A DNA stretch of 64,000 nt, from positions 1 to 64,000 of the forward strand of contig CAKPGU010000002.1 in NCBI GenBank assembly GCA_934155265.1, given 5' to 3'. Below the pieces are notes generated by a model that was not told where the DNA came from, did no database searches, and saw nothing but the letters and a program-made list of their open reading frames with translations. The translations under genes were made by a program, and so were the position numbers. Source of the stretch: an uncultured Clostridia bacterium. GTDB taxonomy: Bacteria; Bacillota; Clostridia; TANB77; CAG-508. Of the stretch, positions 23,533-31,483 are shown in pieces (within the stretch, counting starts at the first letter, position 1; each line of letters opens with the position of its first letter).

Positions 23533-24900
23533 TTACATGTCTTGTTTTAGTTGTAGCACTGATACACATTCCACATGGCTTGTCCAAGGAAACATATCCA
23601 CTGGAACAATAGTCTTAATCTCATACTGCTCTTCAAATAATGCCAAATCTCTAATTAAAGTAGCAGGATTACAACTAATGTAAACAATCTTTTTTGGTTT
23701 AATCTTCAATATATTATTAATAGTATTTCTATCCAATCCTTTACGTGGTGGATCAAACATTACTATATCAGCCGTAATTCCTCTATTATTAATCAAATCA
23801 TCTAAAACAATTTCAACATCACCTGCATAAAATTCTATATTATTAACATGATTTATTTTTGCATTTTCATTTGCAGCATCTATTGCTTCTTTCACTATTT
23901 CAATTCCATAAACTTTTTTAGCATAATTTGCCATAAACAATGAAATTGTACCAATTCCGCAATATAAGTCAAATACCGTGTCTTCTCTTGAAATTTGAGC
24001 CATTTTAACTCCTAAATTATATAATTTTTCAGCTTGTATTGGGTTAACTTGGTAGAATGATAATGGTGATATTTTAAAAGTATATTCTCCTAGTTTATCT
24101 TCTATATATCCATTTCCATAAATATTAATGTTTTCTTGTCCTAATATTACATTTGTATTTTTCATATTTATATTTTTTACTATTGATTCTATTGATTGAA
24201 ATCTTTTTATTAATTCTTCTACAAGTTGTTTTTCATTTGGTATATTTTTTCCATTTAAAACTAATATACACATTATCTGTCCAGTTTTTATTCCAACTTT
24301 AATTACTACATGTCTAAATAATCCTCTTCCTGTTTTTTCATTATAAATGCTTATTTTATTCTCTTTTATGAAATTTAATATATATTTTGCTATTTCTTCT
24401 GATTGAGGATTTTGTATTAAACAATTTTCCATAGGAATTACTTCATGTGTTCTATTTGCAAATACACCAATCACAGGTTCTCCTTCTTTATTAACTCCAA
24501 ACGGATATTGTGCTTTATTTCTATAATGAAATGGATTTTCCATTCCAACAGTTTCTTGAACTTCGATTTTATTTCTTAGAGTTTTATTTACCAAACTTTG
24601 AACTGCGTTTTGCTTTATTCTTAATGTTTGATTATATTTAATATGTCTTAAATTACATCCCCCACATCTCTTATATGTTGAACAATCTGATTCTTGTCTA
24701 AAATCTGACTTATTAATAATCTCTTTTATTTTTCCAAAAGCATGTGAAGATAATACTTTTACTATTAAAATTTTAACTTTTTCACCTTTTATTACTCCTG
24801 GTACAAATATTGTAAAGTTATCTATTTTAGCAATTCCCTCTCCTTCATATCCATTGTCCATTATTTCTACTATATACTCTTGATTTTTTTGAATATTCAT
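23533..24900 (-). CDS. rlmD: 23S rRNA (uracil-5)-methyltransferase, RlmD/RumA family
   Basis: A 455-residue RNA methyltransferase. A TRAM domain covers about 1-60. The iron-sulfur cysteines C73, C79, C82 and C160 follow the C-x5-C-x2-C-xn-C pattern. The SAM site is FDLYCGIGTISLF, the substrate motif is DPPRKGLD, and the catalytic cysteine sits in YISCNPATLIRD. The family makes 5-methyluridine in 23S rRNA, or in tRNA for some members, so the target base is inferred. It ends ten residues after the HVECVSVL motif, typical for the family. Confidence 0.92.
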   Translation of the reverse strand: MNIQKNQEYIVEIMDNGYEGEGIAKIDNFTIFVPGVIKGEKVKILIVKVLSSHAFGKIKEIINKSDFRQESDCSTYKRCGGCNLRHIKYNQTLRIKQNAVQSLVNKTLRNKIEVQETVGMENPFHYRNKAQYPFGVNKEGEPVIGVFANRTHEVIPMENCLIQNPQSEEIAKYILNFIKENKISIYNEKTGRGLFRHVVIKVGIKTGQIMCILVLNGKNIPNEKQLVEELIKRFQSIESIVKNINMKNTNVILGQENINIYGNGYIEDKLGEYTFKISPLSFYQVNPIQAEKLYNLGVKMAQISREDTVFDLYCGIGTISLFMANYAKKVYGIEIVKEAIDAANENAKINHVNNIEFYAGDVEIVLDDLINNRGITADIVMFDPPRKGLDRNTINNILKIKPKKIVYISCNPATLIRDLALFEEQYEIKTIVPVDMFPWTSHVECVSVLQLKQDM

Positions 24901-25070
24901 TATTCTCTCCTTTTTATGTGATATTCCTACACTTAACTCTTATGTGAATAATATCATAATTTGACATAAAAAGCAACAACATTAGTATCACCAATTTTTT
25001 TTATAATTTTTTTCAAAATCATTGACAAGATTTTTTAAATATGTTATTATACTTATTGTCAGTTAAATAT

Positions 25071-25154
25071 GCGGATGTGGCGGAACTGGCAGACGCGCTG
25101 GTCTTAGGAACCAGTGTCAACGACGTGGAGGTTCAAGTCCTCTCATCCGCACCA
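25071..25154 (+). tRNA. tRNA-Leu (TAG anticodon)
   Basis: An 84-nt type II tRNA: acceptor GCGGATG pairs with CATCCGC, the anticodon stem CTGGT/ACCAG encloses loop CTTAGGA with anticodon TAG, a long variable arm GTCAACGAC follows, then the T arm with GGTTCAAGTCC and an encoded CCA. Confidence 0.97.
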
Positions 25155-25237
25155 ACGACGTATCTGTTCGAACTAAATTGAACAGAATTGATACAGAAAT
25201 CAATCAGAAAATAAAATCTGGTTGATTTTTTTGTTGT
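25155..25237 (+). terminator. tRNA-Leu trailer with terminator, copy of the tRNA-Thr trailer
   Basis: ACGACGTATCTGTTCGAACT follows CCA exactly as after tRNA-Thr, then CTGTTC/GAACAG pairing and a terminator AATCAATCAGA...TCTGGTTGATT with a seven-T run. The Thr and Leu copies share about 22 identical bases at the start. Confidence 0.8.
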
Positions 25238-25368
25238 CTAAAACAATATTGAAATCATCCTAATGAAAGTATGGTGCTAAAAATGAAGATAATTAAACAA
25301 GAACTACTTCAAAAATAGATGATAGATTTATTTTGTAAAAATAAATTTAATCAGATGTTTTTGTATTC

Positions 25369-25493
25369 AATTTACCAATTAAGGTAAATTGAATTAGCCT
25401 CGCAGAGCCCCCGAGTTATGATAGTATGTCATAACTCATAGGGGGTTAGGACTTATGGCAAAGCCAAAGTCCTATGCTACCAAGAAAATTCAA
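25369..25493 (+). promoter_or_regulatory. Palindrome cluster upstream of the Mob-like remnant: candidate oriT or structured leader
   Basis: Successive stems are CAATTTACC/GGTAAATTG (25369-25392), CCCCC-GAGTTATGA against TCATAACTC-AT-AGGGGG (25408-25445) and AGGACTT/AAGTCCT enclosing GGC/GCC (25448-25473). TTGAATT (25389) could also pair with AATTCAA (25487) just before the AGGAGGT ribosome site. A strong palindrome immediately upstream of a mobilization gene is the usual place for the origin of transfer of MobV-type elements. A cis-regulatory RNA is the alternative. Confidence 0.45.
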
Positions 25494-25506
25494 AGGAGGT
25501 GCTTTT

Positions 25507-25996
25507 ATGGAACAAGAATTGGCATATTCTTTTCACTTGGGTAGTGATAAAAACAAAAGTAAATTAGCAAGGAAAGTTGCAAAAGGAAATTTATCTGGCA
25601 CTACTTCTCTATCTAATAATGCAATTCAAAATGCAAAAGGAAAATCGTTCACTTAAATATGAAATTGAACTAAAAGATAATGAAATTAGCAGTTTAAAAA
25701 AGGAGTTATCTACTAAAGATAAAATTATAGGTAGATTACAAACTGAAAAAGAAAAATTCAAACAAGAATTACAGAAATTTAAAGACTTTTGGCATAGTAT
25801 TATGAGCCACTTTCATAAAAAAATTTGCTATGACAAAGATAATAACTATAAGATTGTAAGTGATGACCTATATAAAAATGGCATATTTGACGACAATGAT
25901 AATGAAATAGCAAATAACATTTTAAGAAAAGTGACAATACCAGATGAAAATAAAGCTGAAATGAGTAGAAAGAAAAATAATAATACAAGATTTTAA
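25507..25996 (+). pseudogene. Internally deleted Mob/Pre-like mobilization gene
   Basis: An ATG at 25507 behind AAAGGAGGTG opens 49 codons (MEQELAYSFHLGSDKNKSKL...), ending at TAA 25656. From about 25631 another frame continues to 25996 for 121 codons with no ribosome site. That second part is a long charged coiled coil (NEISSLKKELSTKDKIIG...), then KICYDKDNNYKIVSDDLYKN. This resembles the N-terminal start and the coiled-coil C-terminal end of plasmid mobilization proteins, joined out of frame after loss of the catalytic middle. The family call rests on layout and on the oriT-like palindrome just upstream. Confidence 0.45.
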
Positions 25997-26011
25997 AAGG
26001 AGTAAAATGTT

Positions 26012-26314
26012 ATGGAAGAAGATAAAGTTAAAAACGTAATAAATATAATTAAAGATATGAATATAAAAGATAAATTAAGACTAGCAATATGTATGACTCA
26101 AAGTAAATTGTCAGGTCTTATATACAATACTAAAGAAAACTATGAAAAATTTGATGCTATGCTAAAAGAAGTTGATGAAGAATATAGAACTACTCTCATA
26201 AACTTTGGACAAAGCAAATATTTTAATATAAATTTTGCAATGGCTAAACTTATGGAAATGGAAACAACAGAACAAAATAAAGTAGCTTTCTATTTATTTA
26301 ATAATATAAAATGA
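26012..26314 (+). CDS. Hypothetical small acidic protein of the mobilizable remnant
   Basis: A 100-residue soluble, helix-rich protein beginning MEEDKVKNVINIIKDMNIKD, with AAAGGAG 11 bases upstream. It has no signal peptide, membrane span or motif I recognise. It lies 15 bases downstream of the broken Mob-like gene and looks like part of the same transferred segment. Its function is unknown. Confidence 0.55.
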   Translation: MEEDKVKNVINIIKDMNIKDKLRLAICMTQSKLSGLIYNTKENYEKFDAMLKEVDEEYRTTLINFGQSKYFNINFAMAKLMEMETTEQNKVAFYLFNNIK

Positions 26315-26321
26315 TGTTGAT

Positions 26322-26453
26322 TTTACTTTTTCGGAAGAATATGCTATAATATATTTATCTAATGTACTTTACACAGCAAAGTCTAGAGAAAATTTATTAT
26401 TTTTTCTGGAGGGGCTGTGTAAACCTCCAGATAGTATTAGGAGGTATGCAAAT
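26322..26453 (+). promoter_or_regulatory. Promoter and switch-like 5' leader of the small membrane protein gene
   Basis: TTTACT (26322) and TATAAT (26345) are spaced by 17 bases, with TGC making an extended -10. The ~95-base leader has three competing pairings: TTTACACAGC (26368) with GCTGTGTAAA (26414); CTGGAGG (26406) with CCTCCAG (26424); and CCTCC (26424-26428) with GGAGG of the ribosome site (26440-26444). An upstream CTAGAGAAAA can also take up the CTGGAG arm. The last two pairings exclude each other, which is the logic of translation-controlling leaders. A 31-codon frame (ATG 26362) ends on the gene's start codon but lacks a ribosome site. Confidence 0.55.
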
Positions 26454-26678
26454 ATGAAAGCTAATAAGGTTAAATTTTGGGCTCGGATAGGAGAGATTGC
26501 GTTTTTTCTGTTTAATTTTTTTTATACTGGTTGGGAATTGCAATATGAACCTTTCGAATCTGCTGGTACGACGGCACAGATACTTGCTGTTATTTGCTTT
26601 GGGTTGGAACTTGTCTTTGCTGAAGCAATAGTAAGAATAATTGGGTATTTCGCTGAGATTCTTGAAAAAAGAAAATAA
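26454..26678 (+). CDS. Small two-span membrane protein
   Basis: A 74-residue protein with two predicted membrane segments (about 10-28, AFFLFNFFYTGW region; and 44-64, ILAVICFGLELVFAEAIV) and a basic tail EILEKRK. It has its own promoter, a structured leader, an AGGAGG ribosome site and a terminator at 26697, so it is a tightly regulated single-gene unit inside the mobile remnant. No family is recognised; holin-like, toxin-like or transport-accessory roles are all open. Confidence 0.6.
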   Translation: MKANKVKFWARIGEIAFFLFNFFYTGWELQYEPFESAGTTAQILAVICFGLELVFAEAIVRIIGYFAEILEKRK

Positions 26679-26696
26679 TACCAGTAATTTGCTTTC

Positions 26697-26736
26697 AATA
26701 GTAAAGAGATTTGTGTAAGCAAGTCTCTTTACTATT
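26697..26736 (+). terminator. Terminator of the small membrane protein gene
   Basis: AATAGTAAAGAGA and TCTCTTTACTATT form a 13-bp stem, with the tail continuing ATATATG. It follows the stop codon by about 20 bases. Confidence 0.7.
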
Positions 26737-27166
26737 ATATATGTTAATATGATTTCTTGTTTTAATTATGAAACAAGCTGTATAAATTTTTAGTTTTTGT
26801 ATTGTATTTTATAAAAAATATGATATACTTTAATAAATTGATTGATATTTGTATCAATCGTCAAGAAAGCCGAAAAAAAATTGTAGATAACTACTTCGTT
26901 GGCACCATAATGAAACTGTTCAAACTAAATTGAATATATGGACATTAAAATCAATCAGAAATGATTGATTTTTTTGTTTGCAAAAAATCATCAAAAAATA
27001 AATCATAGTATCTGTATTGAAAAAATATGTTAAACTAATATTTGATATAGTAAATTACTATGTCTTTAACTTTTTTTCACTAATTAGTGATAGGAACAAA
27101 TCCTTCAGCTTTTAGTTTTATATATAGTAGCTTATTGACAACAAAGTATTAAAAGGAGGAATAACT
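26737..27166. other. Intergenic region at the right edge of the remnant element
   Basis: No gene is seen. It contains the diverged tRNA-trailer copy at 26916-26981, preceded by CTTCGTTGGCACCA, which resembles the last bases of a tRNA 3' end and may mark a former junction. An AAAAGGAGG ribosome site for the next gene lies at its end. A promoter for that gene could not be assigned with confidence. Confidence 0.4.
26916..26981 (+). repeat. Third, diverged copy of the tRNA trailer
   Basis: CTGTTCAAACTAAATTGAA differs by one base from the tRNA-Leu trailer (CTGTTCGAACTAAATTGAA), and a perfect AATCAATCA/TGATTGATT hairpin with a seven-T run follows. No tRNA gene is attached. Together with 25155-25237 it brackets the Mob-like remnant as direct repeats about 1.75 kb apart. 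Confidence 0.65.
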
Positions 27167-27592
27167 ATGAGAGTAAGCAATAAGCAGAAAATTGGAACTC
27201 ATTTCAAGAAGGAAAACATTTTTCTAGCTACCGTTTCATCAAGTAATGCTGACAATAAAGAAACACTCAAATCTAAAATGTCCGATATTGATAGTAAAAT
27301 TTCAGAGGTTTTGATGGCATTATTAGTCGATAAAAATTTTATCTCATCTGAACAATATGATGTTTTTTACAAAGATGATACGGGATATACTCGTTTTGTA
27401 GAAGAAGGACCTGAAACATTTGCTGGTGACAATTCAGATGGAAAAGGTATTGTTCGGAATGTTGTATCAATATGGGAGTACTATTCAGAGGAACAAGTTT
27501 TTGAATGCATGCTGAATAAAAAATTTATGGCAATATGTGTTTCTGATATGAATCCACTTTACAAGTACAATGAGGATTATAACAAAGCTTAA
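27167..27592 (+). CDS. Hypothetical 141-residue protein, probable accessory gene
   Basis: A soluble protein beginning MRVSNKQKIGTHFKKENIF, with AAAAGGAGGA upstream and a perfect terminator downstream. It has no motif, signal or membrane segment I recognise. Its codons are less AT-biased than the core genes, like the genes at 1784 and 29291, which suggests acquisition. It stands alone just outside the right trailer repeat. Confidence 0.6.
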   Translation: MRVSNKQKIGTHFKKENIFLATVSSSNADNKETLKSKMSDIDSKISEVLMALLVDKNFISSEQYDVFYKDDTGYTRFVEEGPETFAGDNSDGKGIVRNVVSIWEYYSEEQVFECMLNKKFMAICVSDMNPLYKYNEDYNKA

Positions 27593-27630
27593 TTTTGGTT
27601 CATAGTTGCAGAAATCATAATGAACATTAT

Positions 27631-27667
27631 AAAAGACACGATTTCCATTAACAATCGTGTCTTTTTT
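27631..27667. terminator. Terminator between the hypothetical gene and the GDPD gene
   Basis: AAAAGACACGATT and AATCGTGTCTTTT form a perfect 13-bp hairpin followed by T residues. A and T runs on both sides make it usable in both directions. Confidence 0.85.
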
Positions 27668-27678
27668 CTTTACATTTC

Positions 27679-29103
27679 TTACATGTCAACAATATTAGTT
27701 GTTATAAAATCAACTCCCCTATTATTTAATATTGCTTTCTGTTGATAATCATTTACTGTCCATACATCAATTTGTACTTTTTTTGCTTTAGCATATTCTA
27801 TTAATTCTTCTGAAATTTTTCCTGGACAAATTATACAATTTTTATAACTAATTGCTTTATTAATACTGCTTTGTGATGCCGTTTTTACTAAATATCCCAT
27901 TTTGATTGAGCTGTCTGTTTTTCTTACAGTATTTAAAACCGTTTCATCAAAAGATATAATTATGCACTTATTCTTCATATTTTCTGACTTTATTGTTTTA
28001 ACAACATTCTTTATTGAACTTTGTGTTAATGTTTTCTTTAATTCTACAATTGCATAACAATCATACTTTTTACATATTTTTAAATATTCATTAAATGTAG
28101 GAACACTTAGATTATTATATTTATTTATATTACTTCCTGTATCAATTTTTAATTTCTTAATTTGATTTAAAGACATGTTACTTATTTTTCCTGTTCCATT
28201 TGTTGTTCTATCAACTGTAGGATCATGCATACAAATCAATTTTCCATCTGAAGTGCATTGAATATCTGTCTCAATACCAAAAGCCTTAGCTTTTCCAGCC
28301 AATTCAAATGCCTCTATAGTATTTTCTGGTGCTAACGAACTTGCACCTCTATGTGCTAAATATTTAATTGAATCTTTACTATTACTAGATGTAATAGCTA
28401 TTTCCATTTTTTCTATATGTGGCTTATTGGTTGTATCTGTAACATTTAATATTATATAATATCTGTCATTTTTACATTTTAATTTATTTAATGCTATTTT
28501 TATATAATATATCTCTTTTTTATCTGATAAATCATATTTATATATGTTGTTATTGTTGTTAATATCTTGTATACTATAACTTTTTATTTTATTTCCATCT
28601 TTTGTTTTAAATATAAAAGAATCTATACTTTTCTTATTTCTACAAGGAACAGATACCAGTGATACTCTTGGCGACCTATTTATAGAATAATATTGTCCTT
28701 TTGAATTAGGTTTACTTAATTTAGTAATTTTTATTATTTCTTTTAAATAATTATTATTACTAGAATTATCAATAGCTGTTACCCTTATAAAAATACTATT
28801 TGATATTACATTTGATGGAATCGAAACTGTCTTTTTATAATTTGAAATTGATACTTTCTTTGAGATATCACTCCATTTCGAATTTGAGTATTTTTCAATT
28901 TTAATTGATTTAATACCATTGTTATCATTTACATTAATTATTACATTCTTAGAATTAGATATATTAAATGAAATTCTAGGACCTCTATTGGCTGATATTT
29001 TATATGTTATTGTATTATCTGTTGCATATGTAACAATTGGATTTATCCAAAAAAAGCACATAGTAAAAATTATAATCAAGCCAATTACTTTATTTTTCTT
29101 CAT
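27679..29103 (-). CDS. Secreted glycerophosphodiester phosphodiesterase with two N-terminal Ig-like domains
   Basis: A protein of about 474 residues. A signal peptide (MKKNKVIGLIIIFTMCFFW...) precedes two beta-rich repeats, each opening with a similar phrase (SANRGPRISF and SINRSPRVSL) and each about 100 residues. The C-terminal GDPD barrel starts YLAHRGASSLAPENT and has GIETDIQCTSDG and MHDPTVDRTTNG, giving the catalytic His, Glu/Asp and His residues. It should cleave glycerophosphodiesters or teichoic-acid-type polymers outside the cell. The start at 29103 follows AAAGGAGGGG; a longer upstream reading has no signal-like N-terminus. Confidence 0.88.
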   Translation of the reverse strand: MKKNKVIGLIIIFTMCFFWINPIVTYATDNTITYKISANRGPRISFNISNSKNVIINVNDNNGIKSIKIEKYSNSKWSDISKKVSISNYKKTVSIPSNVISNSIFIRVTAIDNSSNNNYLKEIIKITKLSKPNSKGQYYSINRSPRVSLVSVPCRNKKSIDSFIFKTKDGNKIKSYSIQDINNNNNIYKYDLSDKKEIYYIKIALNKLKCKNDRYYIILNVTDTTNKPHIEKMEIAITSSNSKDSIKYLAHRGASSLAPENTIEAFELAGKAKAFGIETDIQCTSDGKLICMHDPTVDRTTNGTGKISNMSLNQIKKLKIDTGSNINKYNNLSVPTFNEYLKICKKYDCYAIVELKKTLTQSSIKNVVKTIKSENMKNKCIIISFDETVLNTVRKTDSSIKMGYLVKTASQSSINKAISYKNCIICPGKISEELIEYAKAKKVQIDVWTVNDYQQKAILNNRGVDFITTNIVDM

Positions 29104-29208
29104 AATATCCCCTCCTTTTATCTTACGTAATTTCTTTATGTTATTTATTTCATTATACAACTTTTTCCTTTGATAGTCAAATCCTTCCATTTCATAACAA
29201 AAAAAAAC

Positions 29209-29237
29209 TTGAAATTTACAATTACATATGTTATAAT
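29209..29237 (+). promoter_or_regulatory. Promoter of the gene at 29291
   Basis: TTGAAA and TATAAT are separated by exactly 17 bases, and the start codon lies about 50 bases further on behind TTAGGAGG. Confidence 0.75.
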
Positions 29238-29290
29238 TTTTATGTAAAACGTATTTATATACAACTAACTATTTTTTAGGAGGTTTTCTT

Positions 29291-29731
29291 ATGAACAACG
29301 CATTAAAACGGAACTTTGAAAAAGGTCAATATGTTTATGTAATTGATTATTGGGGAACAATTAATGGAACCCAAGCCTTTGAAACACAAGCAAGAATTTG
29401 GGATGTAAATAACAAAGAAAAAACATTTACAGCTGTTTTATATGGCGATACATTCCAAACTTACAGCTTCAATGATTATAAACGTCTAATTTTTGATACA
29501 TCTCATGAAGCTAATAAGGCCGTCAATCAATTTCCAAAACCTCAAACCATTGTATATCATGTAATTGGAAATAGAGTCTATAAAAAAGTAGCACTTGAAA
29601 TTTATGGGAAAAACAATGGTACATATGACCTGGTTATTCGATTGAATAAAGGAAAAGATATATCTTCAAAAGAAATAAACCATTCATTGTTCCTTTCAGA
29701 AACAGATGCAAGAAATTATAAGAAAAAGTAA
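29291..29731 (+). CDS. Hypothetical 146-residue protein, probable accessory gene
   Basis: A soluble basic protein beginning MNNALKRNFEKGQYVYVIDY, with strand-rich segments (QTIVYHVIGNRVYKKVALEI, YDLVIRLNKGKDIS). No family is recognised. It has its own promoter and terminator and, like the genes at 1784 and 27167, less AT-biased codons than its neighbours. This pattern of isolated single-gene units suggests separately gained cargo. Confidence 0.6.
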   Translation: MNNALKRNFEKGQYVYVIDYWGTINGTQAFETQARIWDVNNKEKTFTAVLYGDTFQTYSFNDYKRLIFDTSHEANKAVNQFPKPQTIVYHVIGNRVYKKVALEIYGKNNGTYDLVIRLNKGKDISSKEINHSLFLSETDARNYKKK

Positions 29732-29740
29732 AAAGTAATA

Positions 29741-29783
29741 AAAGATGATGTCCTTTAATATTTTATGGACATCATCTTTTTAT
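29741..29783. terminator. Terminator between the genes at 29291 and 29797
   Basis: AAAGATGATGTCC and GGACATCATCTTT make a perfect 13-bp stem followed by T residues, suitable for both converging transcripts. Confidence 0.85.
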
Positions 29784-29796
29784 TAACATAAAGTTT

Positions 29797-30189
29797 TTAA
29801 AATATATTCTCCAAATTAAACGCATACTTTTTTTGAATATGTTCAAGAATAAATTTTCCCTCATCAAGTTCCGCAATAGCAGAAGAAAAGTCATCAGTTT
29901 CAACATAACTTTTCAAAGAAACAATTGCAGTATCAACTTTTTCTAATTCATCATGCTCAATATAATAAGCAAGTCTATCATGTTTTTGTCCCCATTTTTC
30001 ATCTAATATTTCCACTTTTTCATCAATTTTATCTCTATCTTCTTTTAACATATCACTCTTTAAATCAGCCAAAATTTGTGTTATATCAGATGTTGTAGTT
30101 CTAGTATATTTTTGAGTAAATATATCTAATGATACAATCACAATAATAACTACTATACATATCACTACTTCTTTATACATTTTTACCAT
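29797..30189 (-). CDS. DUF4363-family protein
   Basis: A 130-residue protein with one N-terminal membrane segment (about 7-24) and an extracytoplasmic helical bundle. DEKWGQKHDRLAYYIEHDELEKVD is typical of DUF4363, which regularly lies next to DUF421 genes in Clostridia, as here with a 17-base overlap. ATG codons at residues 1 and 4 are both possible starts. The function is unknown; a partnership with the DUF421 protein is implied by the coupling. Confidence 0.78.
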   Translation of the reverse strand: MVKMYKEVVICIVVIIVIVSLDIFTQKYTRTTTSDITQILADLKSDMLKEDRDKIDEKVEILDEKWGQKHDRLAYYIEHDELEKVDTAIVSLKSYVETDDFSSAIAELDEGKFILEHIQKKYAFNLENIF

Positions 30190-30862
30190 TCTCCTTTTCT
30201 ATAGGCTGACAATAAAATTGATTATTTCCATCAATAGTAACTATTAAAGCCTCTTCTGGTTTTATTCCAAATTTTTCAGTCTGTTTTTGTAACCACACAT
30301 AATTTTTCCCGAGTTTTTCTAAATTTTTATACATTACTTTTCCATCCACAACTAAATCATATGGTATTCCCTCATATTGAGGTTCAATGTTAAAGTCTTC
30401 AGGAATAGTTGGTCTTTTACTAGGTTTAGGAATTACCGTCACTTGTCCACTTGTTTCTAAAACTGCATATTCTACATCACCTATATTAAAAATATTATTA
30501 TCCCTTAATCTCTCTTCTAATTCATTTATTGTAAATCTTTCTTTTTTCAATACCTTTTGGTCTATTTTTCCTCTAAATATTAATATAGAAGGCTTTCCAC
30601 ATATAATCTCTCTTGCTTTTGTACTCTTCATGTTTAATATAGATATTACTAAATGCATTACCAATAATCCTAAAATAGGAATTATTCCATTTGATATTGG
30701 TATACCTGTTTCTGCCATTGGAAGTGTTGCTAAATCTGCTATCATTATTGAAATTGCCAATTCAAATGGTTGAAGCTGCCCTATTTCACGTTTTCCCATC
30801 AATCTCATTACAATTAATACAATTATGTACAATACTATTGCTCTGAAAAATGTTATTAACAT
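30173..30862 (-). CDS. DUF421-family membrane protein (YetF-like)
   Basis: A 229-residue protein with three N-terminal membrane segments and a cytoplasmic domain. VMRLMGKREIGQLQPFEL is the family signature, and the soluble part has PSILIFRGKI, DVEYAVLETSGQVTVIPK and VVDGKVMYKNLEKLGK. DUF421 proteins occur in spore formers and some are reported in spore membranes. A biochemical role is not established. It forms a two-gene unit with the DUF4363 gene. Confidence 0.85.
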   Translation of the reverse strand: MLITFFRAIVLYIIVLIVMRLMGKREIGQLQPFELAISIMIADLATLPMAETGIPISNGIIPILGLLVMHLVISILNMKSTKAREIICGKPSILIFRGKIDQKVLKKERFTINELEERLRDNNIFNIGDVEYAVLETSGQVTVIPKPSKRPTIPEDFNIEPQYEGIPYDLVVDGKVMYKNLEKLGKNYVWLQKQTEKFGIKPEEALIVTIDGNNQFYCQPIEKENGKNV

Positions 30863-31063
30863 ATTTCTCCTCCTCTATTAATTTTCGTAAACATTTTTAA
30901 GTTTATTCTTCACATTTTTTTGTTAATTATACGATTTTTGTATAATTAATTTTTTGTTGTAAATAATATTGATATAACCTTGAAAAACATTAAAATTTTT
31001 TAGCGATATATTCGCAGAAATAAAAAGAATTAAATTGTAAAAACAAATAAGGAGGTTTTTGAT

Positions 31064-31438
31064 ATGTCAAATTCTCAAAGTAATAGTACTACAACAGGTG
31101 GTTCTACAGTTTGGCAAATTGTTGGTAGATTAATCACAGCAGCTATAGTTCTTGCAATTACAGCATTTTTTACACCTAACTTTACTATAAATAATATATG
31201 GTCTCTAGCACTTGCCGCAATCGTATTAACTATAATGGATTACTTAATTATAAAATTTACTGGTCTACATGCAAGTCCATTTGGTAAAGGATTTGTTGGT
31301 TTTGCTTTAGCTGCTATTATTTTATATTTTACACAATATTTTGTGGCTGGATATTCAATTTCTTGGATGGCTGCTATAATTGGTGCTTTAATTTATGGTG
31401 TAGTTGATTATTTCATACCTGGAAACCAACAAATGTAG
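31064..31438 (+). CDS. DUF2512-family membrane protein (YndM-like)
   Basis: A 124-residue protein with a short Ser/Thr/Asn-rich N-terminus and four membrane segments from about residue 17 to 118. LHASPFGKGFVGFALAAIILY and VVDYFIPG fit DUF2512. AAGGAGG lies 7 bases before the ATG, and a small GCGATATATTCGC hairpin sits in the leader. It is a single-gene transcript with its own terminator. The function is unknown. Confidence 0.7.
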   Translation: MSNSQSNSTTTGGSTVWQIVGRLITAAIVLAITAFFTPNFTINNIWSLALAAIVLTIMDYLIIKFTGLHASPFGKGFVGFALAAIILYFTQYFVAGYSISWMAAIIGALIYGVVDYFIPGNQQM

Positions 31439-31440
31439 TA

Positions 31441-31482
31441 CAAAAAAAGTAGGCTTTGTGTAATACAAAGACTACTTTTTTA
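31441..31482 (+). terminator. Terminator of the DUF2512 gene
   Basis: AAAAAAGTAGGCTTTGT pairs with ACAAAGACTACTTTTTT with one mismatch, followed by T and A residues, directly after the stop codon. Confidence 0.85.
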
Positions 31483-31483
31483 T

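Noticed and set aside
26362..26457. 31-codon leader peptide ending on the start codon of the small membrane protein gene
   Set aside because: No ribosome site precedes its ATG and such a short open frame is expected by chance; kept only as an alternative explanation for the leader.
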